Source: JAPLJQ01 sp037143735 (GTDB taxonomy: Bacteria; Desulfobacterota; Syntrophia; Syntrophales; UBA2185). From it: a stretch of DNA of 21,050 nucleotides. The stretch is taken from contig JBAWYD010000035.1 of the NCBI GenBank assembly GCA_037143735.1, forward strand, positions 1-21,050, read 5' to 3'. Positions 14,034 through 21,050 of the stretch are shown here, piece after piece. Both the position numbers and the translations under genes were made by a program. The notes beneath the pieces were generated by a model. It had not been told where the DNA came from. It saw only the letters and a program-made list of their open reading frames with translations, and searched no databases. The first letter of the stretch is position 1, and each line of letters opens with the position of its first letter.

Positions 14034-15188
14034 ATGGGAGAGGAATTTTCATTTGAACAGGGGCCGATAAGACCGCCAAGCGAGGCAAAAAGTCTCCTTA
14101 TCAGGACAACAAGGAATTGTCCGTGGAATAAGTGCGCCTTCTGCCATACATATCGTGGTACGGCGTTCGAACTCAGGTCTGTTGCAGAAATAAAGGAAGA
14201 TATACAAAAGGCAAGAGACACGGCTGACCGTATCCGGGAACTGTCATGGAAGTGCGGTGAAGAGGGGCGGGTAAGTGAACTCATCGTGAATATGATACAC
14301 AGTAAGAGCGAATCCTACAACGACAGCTTCAGGTCCGTCGCCACCTGGCTTTATTTTGGCGGTCAATCCATATTTTTTCAAGACGCAAATTCAATCATTA
14401 TGAAAACATCCGATCTCATTGATGTCCTATCGTTCACCAGAAAAAAATTTCCGTCTGTAGAGCGAATCACATCCTACTGCCGTTCTAAAACAGCAGCCAG
14501 GAAGTCGGTGGAAGAGCTGAAAAGGCTAAAAGAAGCCGGTCTTTCAAGAATTCACATAGGTATGGAAAGCGGATATGATCCCCTGTTGAAATTTATCAAA
14601 AAGGGTGTAACAGCCGCTGATCATATTAAGGGAGGCAGGAGAATCGTTGAAGCCGGCATTTCTTTATGTGAGTACGTCATGCCTGGACTTGGGGGCAATC
14701 GATGGTCGAAAGAGCACGCTATGGAAACGGCGAGGGTCATCAACGAGATTAATCCAGAGTTTGTCAGGCTGAGAACGCTTCACGTTGTGAAGGGAACGGA
14801 GCTGTTTGATATGATGGAGCAAGGAAAATTTCAACCCATCGGCGATGAAGATATTTTGAAAGAGATACGAATTTTCATTGAGAAACTTGATGGGATAGAA
14901 ACGACCATTGTCAGTGACCATATACTAAATCTACTGGAGGAACTGGAAGGACAGTTTCCCCTGGATAAAGAAAGACTTTTGGCCATTATAGACGGGTATT
15001 TTTCTTTATCCGATGAAGAAAGACTCATATACAGAATTGGGAGGCGAAGGGGAATATACAGGTCCATTAATGATCTATCTGACAGAGCAGTCTATATGAG
15101 ATTGAGGAGCATTCTGGATCACTACGGTATCGGGGATACTAAGCAGATGGAGAGAGATTTGTATGGGATCATGCATCATTACATCTGA
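14034..15188 (+). CDS. Radical SAM protein with CX4CX2C cluster motif
   Basis: This 384-residue protein carries the motif NCPWNKCAFCHTYRG, in which Cys29, Cys34 and Cys37 have CX4CX2C spacing instead of the usual CX3CX2C. Radical-SAM barrel segments follow: ITSYCRSKTA, GLSRIHIGMESG and VMPGLGGNRW. The long middle part (about 60-110) and a helical C-terminal third (about 270-384) are unusual for small SPASM-free members. The family is a B12-independent radical-SAM group sometimes annotated near Elp3 or HemN, but no substrate is established. GAGG at nine bases supports ATG 14034. It stands alone between a terminator and the carD promoter. Confidence 0.85.
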   Translation: MGEEFSFEQGPIRPPSEAKSLLIRTTRNCPWNKCAFCHTYRGTAFELRSVAEIKEDIQKARDTADRIRELSWKCGEEGRVSELIVNMIHSKSESYNDSFRSVATWLYFGGQSIFFQDANSIIMKTSDLIDVLSFTRKKFPSVERITSYCRSKTAARKSVEELKRLKEAGLSRIHIGMESGYDPLLKFIKKGVTAADHIKGGRRIVEAGISLCEYVMPGLGGNRWSKEHAMETARVINEINPEFVRLRTLHVVKGTELFDMMEQGKFQPIGDEDILKEIRIFIEKLDGIETTIVSDHILNLLEELEGQFPLDKERLLAIIDGYFSLSDEERLIYRIGRRRGIYRSINDLSDRAVYMRLRSILDHYGIGDTKQMERDLYGIMHHYI

Positions 15189-15234
15189 GATATTCATGCC
15201 GTAAAAGAACCCGTTATAGATCCGGCAATAGATG

Positions 15235-15263
15235 TTGACTATTATGACGAAATATGATAACCT
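15235..15263 (+). promoter_or_regulatory. Promoter candidate for carD
   Basis: TTGACT (15235-15240, five of six) and TAACCT (15258-15263) are 17 bp apart. A TG dinucleotide one base before the -10 makes it an extended -10 element, which compensates for the weaker hexamer. Initiation near 15270 gives a leader of about 28 bases before the carD ATG. Confidence 0.5.
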
Positions 15264-15297
15264 CTTGGTTTCTAAAATAAATCTGTGGGTGTAAGAG

Positions 15298-15783
15298 ATG
15301 TTCAAGGTAGGGGATTTAGCCGTCTATCCGGCTCAGGGAGTTGGGAAAATCGAGGCAATAGAGAACAGAGAGTTCATGGGTAGCCATCAGCTGTTTTATA
15401 TCATGAAAATCATGGGTAACGGTATTAAAATAATGATTCCCATGGACAGTGCGGAAGCGGTTGGTCTCAGAGAACTCATCCGGGAAACAGAAATTCCAAA
15501 AGTCTATGAAATTCTTAAGAGAAAAGATGTTACCATCGACAAGCAAACGTGGAATAAGCGCTACAAGGAATACCTCGATAAAATCAAAACAGGATCTGTA
15601 TATGAAATTGCACGGGTCTTAAGAGACCTTTTTATTTTGAAATCCGACAAGAATCTTTCTTTCGGTGAGAAGAAAATGATGGACACGGCAAAAAGCCTGT
15701 TGATTAAGGAAATATCCATTGCGAGCCGTTCCGAAGAAACCAAGATTGAAAAGGATCTTGCGTCAATACTGACATTACAGTGA
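15298..15783 (+). CDS. CarD-like RNA polymerase-binding regulator
   Basis: The 161-residue protein matches the CarD/CdnL family. The N-terminal RNA-polymerase-interacting domain is shown by FKVGDLAVYPAQGVGKIEAI and IKIMIPMDSAEAVGLREL. The helical C-terminal domain contains WNKRYKEYLDKIKTGSVYEIARVLRDL and LSFGEKKMMDTAKSLL. CarD proteins bind the polymerase beta subunit and stabilise open promoter complexes, including those at rRNA promoters. ATG 15298 has only a weak purine-rich site. Its position just before a yacL-like gene and the ispDF-gltX cluster is common in bacteria of this kind. The length is normal for the family. Confidence 0.93.
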   Translation: MFKVGDLAVYPAQGVGKIEAIENREFMGSHQLFYIMKIMGNGIKIMIPMDSAEAVGLRELIRETEIPKVYEILKRKDVTIDKQTWNKRYKEYLDKIKTGSVYEIARVLRDLFILKSDKNLSFGEKKMMDTAKSLLIKEISIASRSEETKIEKDLASILTLQ

Positions 15784-15819
15784 AAAGCCACGGAATACGC
15801 TGCCTTTTCGATTGATATT

Positions 15820-15852
15820 GCCATTTCATACAGTGGAAATGGCTTATGAAAT
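15820..15852 (+). promoter_or_regulatory. Leader with two mutually exclusive hairpins
   Basis: GCCATTTC (15820-15827) pairs perfectly with GAAATGGC (15836-15843). The overlapping ATTTCATA (15823-15830) also pairs perfectly with TATGAAAT (15845-15852). Both stems are 8 bp, and they cannot form together. A third option, GGCTT (15841-15845) with AAGCC (15859-15863), follows. The segment precedes a very strong ribosome site. The arrangement is switch-like, but no known riboswitch is recognised. Confidence 0.45.
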
Positions 15853-15914
15853 AAAATGAAGCCTTTGGAGGGGATGATAAAGAATGCAAGTTAAAGAGAA
15901 AGGAGGTGATAACG

Positions 15915-16934
15915 TTGATTTTAAGGATGCTTCTAATCGCCGCATGCTCTGTAAGTGGTTATTTTATCATTTTTAACTATTACGGTTTTCCGATCGCACT
16001 GATAGGATTATTTTTGGGGTTATTAATCGCCCTGTTTGTCATACGGACAGAACAGGCAATCAGAAAAGTGTCCCTCAGAATTATATTCGGGGGAGTTGCA
16101 GGTATGATCATAGGCCTTTTCATCGCGTTCTTCCTGGCCTATGGCCTGAATTTTCTTGGCGTAACCTGGGAGAAACAGCAAGTTGCTCCTTGGATATACG
16201 CATTGCTGACGGGTATCATGGGCTATCTTGGCCTGGTCCTTGGTTCAAAAAAGATTGAAGAATTTAATGTCTTCAGTCTTATCCAGGCAAAAGAAAGCAG
16301 CGACTACAGGATACTGGATACAAGTGTTATTATTGACGGCAGGATCGCAGATATCTGTGACACCGGTTTTGTCGATGGCAATTTGGTGATGCCTCGATTT
16401 GTATTGGATGAGTTGCAATACATTGCTGATTCTTCCGATTCCATGAAACGATCGCGTGGCAGAAGGGGGCTTGATATTCTGAACCGGATGCAAAAGGGCA
16501 GCGGCATCAATATCGAAATTGTAGATCATGATTTTCCAAAGATTAAGAGTGTTGACTCCAAACTGATCGCCCTGGCAAAGAAGATGAACGGAAAAATCAT
16601 TACCAATGACTTTAATTTAAACAAGGTTGCAGAACTTCAAGGAATTAAGATATTGAACGTCAATGAGCTTGCAAACGCTCTGAAGCCGGTTGTGTTGCCG
16701 GGCGAGATGATGACCGTGAAGATTATAAAAGACGGTAAAGAACCCGGTCAGGGTGTTGCCTACCTTGATGATGGAACGATGATCATTGTTGACAACGCGC
16801 AGAAATATCTTGGTTCGAATGTTGAGGTTATGGTTACGAGCGTACTTCAAACGACGGCGGGCAGAATGATATTCTCGGAATTGAAGGAGGTCATCGCGGA
16901 AAAGAAGTCATACGGGTTTAGCTCAAAGCAATAA
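15915..16934 (+). CDS. YacL-like PIN/TRAM membrane protein
   Basis: This 339-residue protein resembles Bacillus subtilis YacL. Four hydrophobic segments span about 1-110, so the N-terminus is membrane-embedded. The PIN domain follows, with acidic residues in LDTSVIIDGR (about 134-143), VLDEL, VDSKLIALAK and TNDFNL, the pattern of metal-dependent RNases. A C-terminal TRAM domain (about 261-325) begins at LPGEMMTVKII. The start is TTG 15915: AGGAGG (15901-15906) sits eight bases before it, whereas a GTG at 15906 lies inside that site. The ribosome site matches the 16S 3' end over 11 bases. RNase activity is inferred from the fold. A strong terminator follows at 16947. Confidence 0.9.
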   Translation: MILRMLLIAACSVSGYFIIFNYYGFPIALIGLFLGLLIALFVIRTEQAIRKVSLRIIFGGVAGMIIGLFIAFFLAYGLNFLGVTWEKQQVAPWIYALLTGIMGYLGLVLGSKKIEEFNVFSLIQAKESSDYRILDTSVIIDGRIADICDTGFVDGNLVMPRFVLDELQYIADSSDSMKRSRGRRGLDILNRMQKGSGINIEIVDHDFPKIKSVDSKLIALAKKMNGKIITNDFNLNKVAELQGIKILNVNELANALKPVVLPGEMMTVKIIKDGKEPGQGVAYLDDGTMIIVDNAQKYLGSNVEVMVTSVLQTTAGRMIFSELKEVIAEKKSYGFSSKQ

Positions 16935-16946
16935 TCACCGATTAAG

Positions 16947-16977
16947 GCCCGGTTATTTAAAAAAACCGGGCTTTTTT
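16947..16977 (+). terminator. Strong Rho-independent terminator
   Basis: GCCCGGTT (16947-16954) pairs perfectly with AACCGGGC (16964-16971) around a nine-base A/T loop, then TTTTTT follows at 16972-16977. This is a textbook terminator 12 bases after the yacL-like stop. Only 17 bases remain before the ispD start, so ispD depends on readthrough or on a promoter inside yacL. Confidence 0.9.
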
Positions 16978-16994
16978 ATTAACGGGTCACGTCA

Positions 16995-17711
16995 ATGAAA
17001 ACTGTCGCAATCATCCCTGCAGGAGGCTCAGGAAAAAGAATGCAGAGCAGCCTGTCAAAGCAATACCTTTTGCTGAAAGGGATTCCAATCCTGGTACATA
17101 CGTTGAAGGTATTTCAGAATTCTTCCATGGTTCATGACATTTTTCTTGTCGTTCCCCCCGGCGATATCGAATTCGTCAAACAAAGCATCGTTCATGAATA
17201 TGGCATTTCAAAAGTCAGCCGCGTGTTGCCCGGGGGGCAAGAGAGACAGGATTCAGTAAAGAATGGTCTCGATGCCGTTGGAGATGATTGTGATATTGTG
17301 ATTATTCATGATGGTGTGCGGCCTTTCATCTCCGAGGAACTGGTTCATCTTGCCATACTTGAGGCCTCCAGGGAGGGTGCCGTGACCACAGGTATTCCTG
17401 TGAAAGACACGGTCAAAACGGTGGATCAAAAGGGATGGATTATGGAAACGCTCAGCCGTGATCGCTTATGGTTGACGCAAACCCCTCAGGCGTTCAAGCG
17501 GGAAGTCATCAAAAGAGCCTACATGCTTGCCGGTCATGACCATTATTACGGGACAGATGACGCCATACTTGTGGAACGTGCAGGGATTCATGTGAAAATG
17601 CTTTCCGGTTCCTATGATAACATCAAGGTTACAACGAAAGAAGACCTTCTCTTGGCAGAAGTGTTCATGAAGAAAAAGAAGGACTTACATGAGAATAGGT
17701 TTTGGATATGA
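16995..17711 (+). CDS. ispD: 2-C-methyl-D-erythritol 4-phosphate cytidylyltransferase
   Basis: IspD joins CTP to methylerythritol phosphate in the non-mevalonate isoprenoid pathway. The 238-residue length is normal. The CTP-binding site IPAGGSGKRM and the SKQY lysine are present near the N-terminus. IIHDGVRPF, KDTVKTV, LTQTPQAF and TDDAILVE follow as in the family. ATG 16995 has only a weak GGGTC-like ribosome site. The gene overlaps ispF by 23 bases, so the two are coupled. It starts 17 bases after a strong terminator, which is odd for an operon-internal gene and suggests attenuation or readthrough from the yacL-like gene. Confidence 0.97.
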   Translation: MKTVAIIPAGGSGKRMQSSLSKQYLLLKGIPILVHTLKVFQNSSMVHDIFLVVPPGDIEFVKQSIVHEYGISKVSRVLPGGQERQDSVKNGLDAVGDDCDIVIIHDGVRPFISEELVHLAILEASREGAVTTGIPVKDTVKTVDQKGWIMETLSRDRLWLTQTPQAFKREVIKRAYMLAGHDHYYGTDDAILVERAGIHVKMLSGSYDNIKVTTKEDLLLAEVFMKKKKDLHENRFWI

Positions 17712-18171
17712 CAGCCACCGGCTCGTTGAGGGAAGAAGTCTGATCCTTGGGGGGATAGAAGTCCCGCATGAAAAGGGGCTTCTCGGCCATTCCGATGCAG
17801 ATGCACTTATTCATGCCATCTGTGATGCCATTCTCGGCGCCATCGCTGGAGGTGATATGGGCAGGCACTTCCCGGACACCGATCCCTTGTATAAGGATGT
17901 ATCCAGCATGAACCTGCTTCATGGTGTACGCACAATGGCAGAAGAAAAAGGATTTACGATAAATAACGTAGATTCGACCATTGTCCTGGAAAAGCCGAAA
18001 TTGGCAGGCTACCTCCATGAAATGGTTACGAACATCTCAGATGTATTGCGTATTTCTTCAGACAGGGTGAATGTGAAGGCCAAGACAAATGAGGGGATGG
18101 GTTTTTTAGGGCGGAACGAGGGCGTGGTTGCCTTCGCTGTTGTGTCCGTCATGGAGAGAGGCAGTGTATGA
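17689..18171 (+). CDS. ispF: 2-C-methyl-D-erythritol 2,4-cyclodiphosphate synthase
   Basis: IspF cyclises the CDP-methylerythritol phosphate intermediate, two steps after IspD. The 160-residue protein has the zinc ligands Asp8 and His10 (GYDSH) and His42 (ALIHAI), plus the conserved LLGHSDADAL at 31-40. GDMGRHFPDTDP and VDSTIVLEKPK, both family segments, follow. Its ATG lies inside the 3' end of ispD (23-base overlap) and its stop overlaps the gltX start by four bases (ATGA). IspE, the step between, is not in the window. All key residues are intact. Confidence 0.97.
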   Translation: MRIGFGYDSHRLVEGRSLILGGIEVPHEKGLLGHSDADALIHAICDAILGAIAGGDMGRHFPDTDPLYKDVSSMNLLHGVRTMAEEKGFTINNVDSTIVLEKPKLAGYLHEMVTNISDVLRISSDRVNVKAKTNEGMGFLGRNEGVVAFAVVSVMERGSV

Positions 18172-19634
18172 TACTTCCGGGGCCGAGAGTCAGATTTGCT
18201 CCGTCGCCAACGGGCGAACTCCATGTGGGAAATGCAAGAACCGCCCTTTTTAACTGGCTCTTTGCCAGGCGCTACAACGGTCGATTTGTCCTTCGGATTG
18301 AAGATACGGATCAGGAAAGGACGTCGAAAGCTCACGAAGAGTCCCTAAAAGAAGATTTGAAATGGCTCTCTATCGATTGGGATGAAGGGTCGGAGAAAGG
18401 CGGGGAGTTCGGACCATACCACCAGATCGAGAGAATCCATATTTATGACGCCTGCCTGAAAAAGCTGGTTGCGACCGATTTAGTCTATCCCTGTTACTGT
18501 TCGGAAAAGGAACTGGAGGCAGAACGGGCAAACCTCCAGTCTATGAGGATGATGCCGAGGTACATGGGAAAATGCAGGCATTTGTCCGCTGAGGACAGGG
18601 AGAGAATTGAAAAGGACGGGGGAAAGCCCGCTTTTCGTTTCAAAGTGGAAAAGGGTCCCATTGAATTTAACGATCTGATTCGCGGGGCAATGAAGTTTGA
18701 AGGTGAAGCCATAGGAGATTTCATTATTGTCCGCTCCAATGGCATTCCCGCCTATAACTTTGCCGTTGTTATTGATGATCACTTCATGAAGATTACCAAT
18801 GTCATTCGCGGAGAAGACCATCTTTCGAACACAGCCATACAGATGCTCCTCTATAAAGCCCTCGGATTTCCCCCTCCCTTCTTTGCCCATCATTCATTGA
18901 TTCTCGGAAAGGATCGCGCAAAACTCGGCAAACGTCACGGATCAGTATCCGTCAGGGAATTCAGGGAGAAAGGATTTCTGCCGGAGGCCCTCCTGAACTA
19001 TCTTTCACTGTTGGGAAGTTCTCCCGAGGACGGAGAAGAAGTTGCTTCCGTGCAAGATATGATCTGCACGTTTTCCCTCGATAGAGCAGGGAAGAGCGGC
19101 GCTATTTTTGATGAAGACAAACTGAAGTGGTTCAATGGCATTTACATCAGACAGGAGGATATAGAAAAACTGACGGAGCGGCTGATTCCATTTATCAGAA
19201 AAGCAGGCTATGACACGGATGCTTTTGAACGTTTGTGGCTCTGCCGGGTTGTTGAAGCCGTGAGGGATAATCTCGTGACGCTTTCTGACATCGGAGATTG
19301 CCTGGATATGTTTTTCGATGACAGATATCGCATGTCGAAAGAAGCCGCGGATCTACTCAGGAACCATAAGGCCTCTGCCGTCGTCAGAATCCTTTATGAG
19401 ACATTGAATCATCATGATATTTCCCGTGGGGATCTTTATTCTGATTCCATCAGGGCTGTCCGGGAAAAGACAGGGTTAAAGGCCAGGGATTTGTTCATGC
19501 CGATCAGGGCAGCCGTAACGGGCAGGACATCGGGACCGGAACTTGAAAAGATGTTTTTCATTCTGGGAAGGGAATCCATTCTCGGAAGACTGAAGCTTGC
19601 CGTCCAAATTGCGGAGATGAACCACGCCGATTAG
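18168..19634 (+). CDS. gltX: Glutamyl-tRNA synthetase
   Basis: GltX charges glutamate onto tRNA(Glu) and, in bacteria lacking GlnRS, may also charge tRNA(Gln). The 488-residue length fits the family. The class I HIGH box reads HVGN at 19-22 and the KMSKS box reads KLGKR at 252-256. The zinc site is complete (Cys109, Cys111, Cys136, His138). The C-terminal anticodon-binding part reaches the end of the protein without interruption. Its ATG overlaps the ispF stop (ATGA). The yacL-ispD-ispF-gltX order is the same as in Bacillus subtilis. No gatCAB genes are nearby, so the tRNA specificity cannot be judged here. Confidence 0.97.
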   Translation: MILPGPRVRFAPSPTGELHVGNARTALFNWLFARRYNGRFVLRIEDTDQERTSKAHEESLKEDLKWLSIDWDEGSEKGGEFGPYHQIERIHIYDACLKKLVATDLVYPCYCSEKELEAERANLQSMRMMPRYMGKCRHLSAEDRERIEKDGGKPAFRFKVEKGPIEFNDLIRGAMKFEGEAIGDFIIVRSNGIPAYNFAVVIDDHFMKITNVIRGEDHLSNTAIQMLLYKALGFPPPFFAHHSLILGKDRAKLGKRHGSVSVREFREKGFLPEALLNYLSLLGSSPEDGEEVASVQDMICTFSLDRAGKSGAIFDEDKLKWFNGIYIRQEDIEKLTERLIPFIRKAGYDTDAFERLWLCRVVEAVRDNLVTLSDIGDCLDMFFDDRYRMSKEAADLLRNHKASAVVRILYETLNHHDISRGDLYSDSIRAVREKTGLKARDLFMPIRAAVTGRTSGPELEKMFFILGRESILGRLKLAVQIAEMNHAD

Positions 19635-19668
19635 GATAAGTCAACGTCAGGAAAATATAATTTCTGTC

Positions 19669-19697
19669 TTGACCGGACCATTCCTATGAGCTATAAA
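19669..19697 (+). promoter_or_regulatory. Strong promoter for pgk
   Basis: TTGACC (19669-19674, five of six) and TATAAA (19692-19697, five of six) are 17 bp apart. The start is predicted near 19704, which places the perfect hairpin CACT-gt-AGTG (19704-19713) at the very 5' end of the transcript. The position, in the 199-base gap after gltX, indicates that pgk has its own transcript. Confidence 0.8.
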
Positions 19698-19703
19698 AAT
19701 AAC

Positions 19704-19833
19704 CACTGTAGTGCCCATCCATGCCCCTGATCAGGAGTGCTTATTATATAAAAACGCATGTTTTAAGATTTTCCAGTCATGTAAATTAGAAATTGATGCC
19801 TGTTCGATAACAAGTAGAAAGGAAGGAGGATCA
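19704..19833 (+). other. Leader of pgk mRNA with small hairpins
   Basis: The predicted leader is about 130 bases. It contains three perfect short inverted repeats: CACT/AGTG at 19704-19713, the palindrome CCTGATCAGG at 19726-19735, and AAAAC/GTTTT at 19751-19764. It ends in a strong AAGGAAGGAGG ribosome site before ATG 19834. The pgk frame stays open through the leader for 41 codons, but nothing there resembles a Pgk N-terminus. No known riboswitch is recognised. Confidence 0.4.
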
Positions 19834-21027
19834 ATGAAATTTATAGACGAAATGGATCTCAGAGGGAAACGGGTTTTGTTCAGGTTTGATTTCAATGTCC
19901 CTTTAGACAATTCCTTAAACATAACAGATGATATCCGTATCAGGGCCGCCCTCCCCACGATTAACTACGCTCTCGACGAGGGGGCGAAAGTGATTATCAT
20001 GTCGCATCTCGGACGTCCCAAGGGAAAGATTGTTCCCGAGATGAGCCTTGCCCCCGTGGCCCGCAGATTGACGCGATTTCTCAAAAAAGAAGTCGTGTTG
20101 GCCAGAGATTGTGTCGGCGATGACGTTATTACATTGATCGAAGGTATGAAACCGGGATGTATTGTCCTTTTGGAGAACCTCAGGTTTCATCCTGAAGAGG
20201 AAAAAAATGACGACGAATTTGCCAGGAAACTGGCGGGTCTGGGAGACGTCTATATTGATGACGCTTTTGGAAATGCCCACAGAAAACACGCCTCTAATGT
20301 GGGGATTGTTAAATATATGAAGAAATACGGCGCAGGCTTCCTGCTAAGACAGGAGCTGAATTATTTCAAGAAAGCGGTGGAAAGTCCTGCCAGACCTTTT
20401 GTTGCAATTATTGGTGGTTCGAAGGTTTCCGGCAAACTCGAAGCTCTCCTTCATCTCATCGAAAAAGTTGATAAGCTGATTATCGGAGGAGGAATGGCCT
20501 TTACCTTCCTCAAAGAGCTGGGATATGAAGTTGGTAAATCCATTGTGGAAAACGACTTGCTGCCCAAAGCGAGGGAAATCATGGATACGGCAAAAAAGCT
20601 GGGGGTAAAGTTTTACCTGCCCGTTGATTGTGTTATCGCTGAGGAGGTGAGCGCCGAAGCGGAAACCAAAATTGTACCGGTGCAGGAAATAAATGCCAAG
20701 TGGAAAGGGCTCGATATCGGTCCTGCCACCATCACCCTTTTTACAGAGGCGTTGAATAATGCCAAGACCATTGTGTGGAATGGACCCATGGGTGTATTTG
20801 AAATTGATGCTTTTGGCAGGGGGACATCGGCTTTGGCTCACAGTATTGCAAACTCCTATGCCCTGACCATTGTAGGGGGAGGAGATACGGATGTAGCAAT
20901 TCACAGGGCGGGGGAAAGTGATAAGATTACCTACATATCCACAGGGGGCGGGGCCTCACTGGAACTTCTTGCAGGTAAAAATATGCCGGCAATTGAAGTT
21001 CTTGACAGTGGAGAGAAACCGGATTAG
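19834..21027 (+). CDS. pgk: Phosphoglycerate kinase
   Basis: Pgk transfers phosphate between 1,3-bisphosphoglycerate and ADP in glycolysis and gluconeogenesis. The 397-residue protein has the substrate-binding RFDFNVPLD (17-25) and SHLGRPKG (57-64). VLLENLRFHPEEE, GGSKVSGKLEAL and the nucleotide-binding WNGPMGVFE follow. GGGDTDVAI and the terminal STGGGASLELLAGK are also in place. ATG 19834 follows GGAAGGAGG closely. A longer reading starting at 19711 would add 41 residues with no family match. The protein is complete; the next gene would begin beyond the window. Confidence 0.97.
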   Translation: MKFIDEMDLRGKRVLFRFDFNVPLDNSLNITDDIRIRAALPTINYALDEGAKVIIMSHLGRPKGKIVPEMSLAPVARRLTRFLKKEVVLARDCVGDDVITLIEGMKPGCIVLLENLRFHPEEEKNDDEFARKLAGLGDVYIDDAFGNAHRKHASNVGIVKYMKKYGAGFLLRQELNYFKKAVESPARPFVAIIGGSKVSGKLEALLHLIEKVDKLIIGGGMAFTFLKELGYEVGKSIVENDLLPKAREIMDTAKKLGVKFYLPVDCVIAEEVSAEAETKIVPVQEINAKWKGLDIGPATITLFTEALNNAKTIVWNGPMGVFEIDAFGRGTSALAHSIANSYALTIVGGGDTDVAIHRAGESDKITYISTGGGASLELLAGKNMPAIEVLDSGEKPD

Positions 21028-21050
21028 CGGCCATATGATGCAGTGACGAA

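Noticed and set aside
15856..15894. A 12-codon leader peptide before the yacL-like gene
   Set aside because: It has no ribosome site before its ATG, and no run of regulatory codons.
15884..15976. A 30-codon ORF overlapping the yacL start
   Set aside because: It contains the yacL ribosome site in its codons and lacks one of its own; it looks like an accidental frame.
19711..19833. A 41-residue N-terminal extension of Pgk from a GTG at 19711
   Set aside because: The extension has no family match, and GGAAGGAGG directly before ATG 19834 with the normal Pgk N-terminus fixes the start.

Overview
The window looks like a chromosomal segment of a deltaproteobacterium (Desulfobacterota), probably near the Syntrophales. 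This rests on gene content: a CarD-like regulator, a NIL-domain ferredoxin, DUF1015, pcm followed by an nlpD-like gene, and several radical-SAM enzymes. It is an inference from family recognition; there is no rRNA in the window to confirm it. Coding density is high. I see no tRNA, rRNA, CRISPR array or intact transposase.

Bases 1-1065 are the only accessory-looking part. They hold a HigBA/RelE-type toxin-antitoxin pair. The toxin gene is split by a frameshift near 331-333 and the antitoxin is intact. A dyad-symmetric operator candidate lies just before the toxin, and a short integron-attC-like sequence lies after the antitoxin.

Bases 1066-6405 are a compact leftward operon transcribed mtaB - rnc - Elp3-like radical SAM - era - der, with a promoter candidate at 6441-6468. 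Its theme is RNA maturation and ribosome assembly: tRNA A37 thiomethylation, rRNA processing, and GTPases for the 30S and 50S subunits. A membrane protein of unknown function (6540), a NIL-ferredoxin probably linked to homocysteine synthesis, and a small alpha/beta hydrolase follow. Next is a rightward pair, DUF1015 and a TrmN6-like tRNA methyltransferase, then a convergent DUF721/DciA-like gene and a stand-alone short MoaE-like protein.

Bases 10974-13979 centre on a divergent regulatory region (11505-11754). It carries a near-consensus leftward promoter for a macrodomain ADP-ribose hydrolase. A rightward promoter candidate serves a small coiled-coil protein, pcm (protein-isoaspartate methyltransferase) and an NlpD-like lipoprotein whose M23 domain has lost its zinc ligands. 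A hairpin terminator ends this unit.

Bases 14034-21027 are a rightward housekeeping stretch: a radical SAM protein with an unusual CX4CX2C motif, CarD, a YacL-like PIN/TRAM membrane protein, ispD, ispF and gltX, then pgk under its own strong promoter with a leader of about 130 nt. The yacL-ispD-ispF-gltX order is the one known from Bacillus subtilis. The most unusual non-coding signals are the competing hairpins before yacL, the strong terminator squeezed between yacL and ispD, and the dyad at the toxin-antitoxin promoter. I did not find a convincing wholly new multi-gene system. The best leads are the regulatory structures and the unassigned small proteins.
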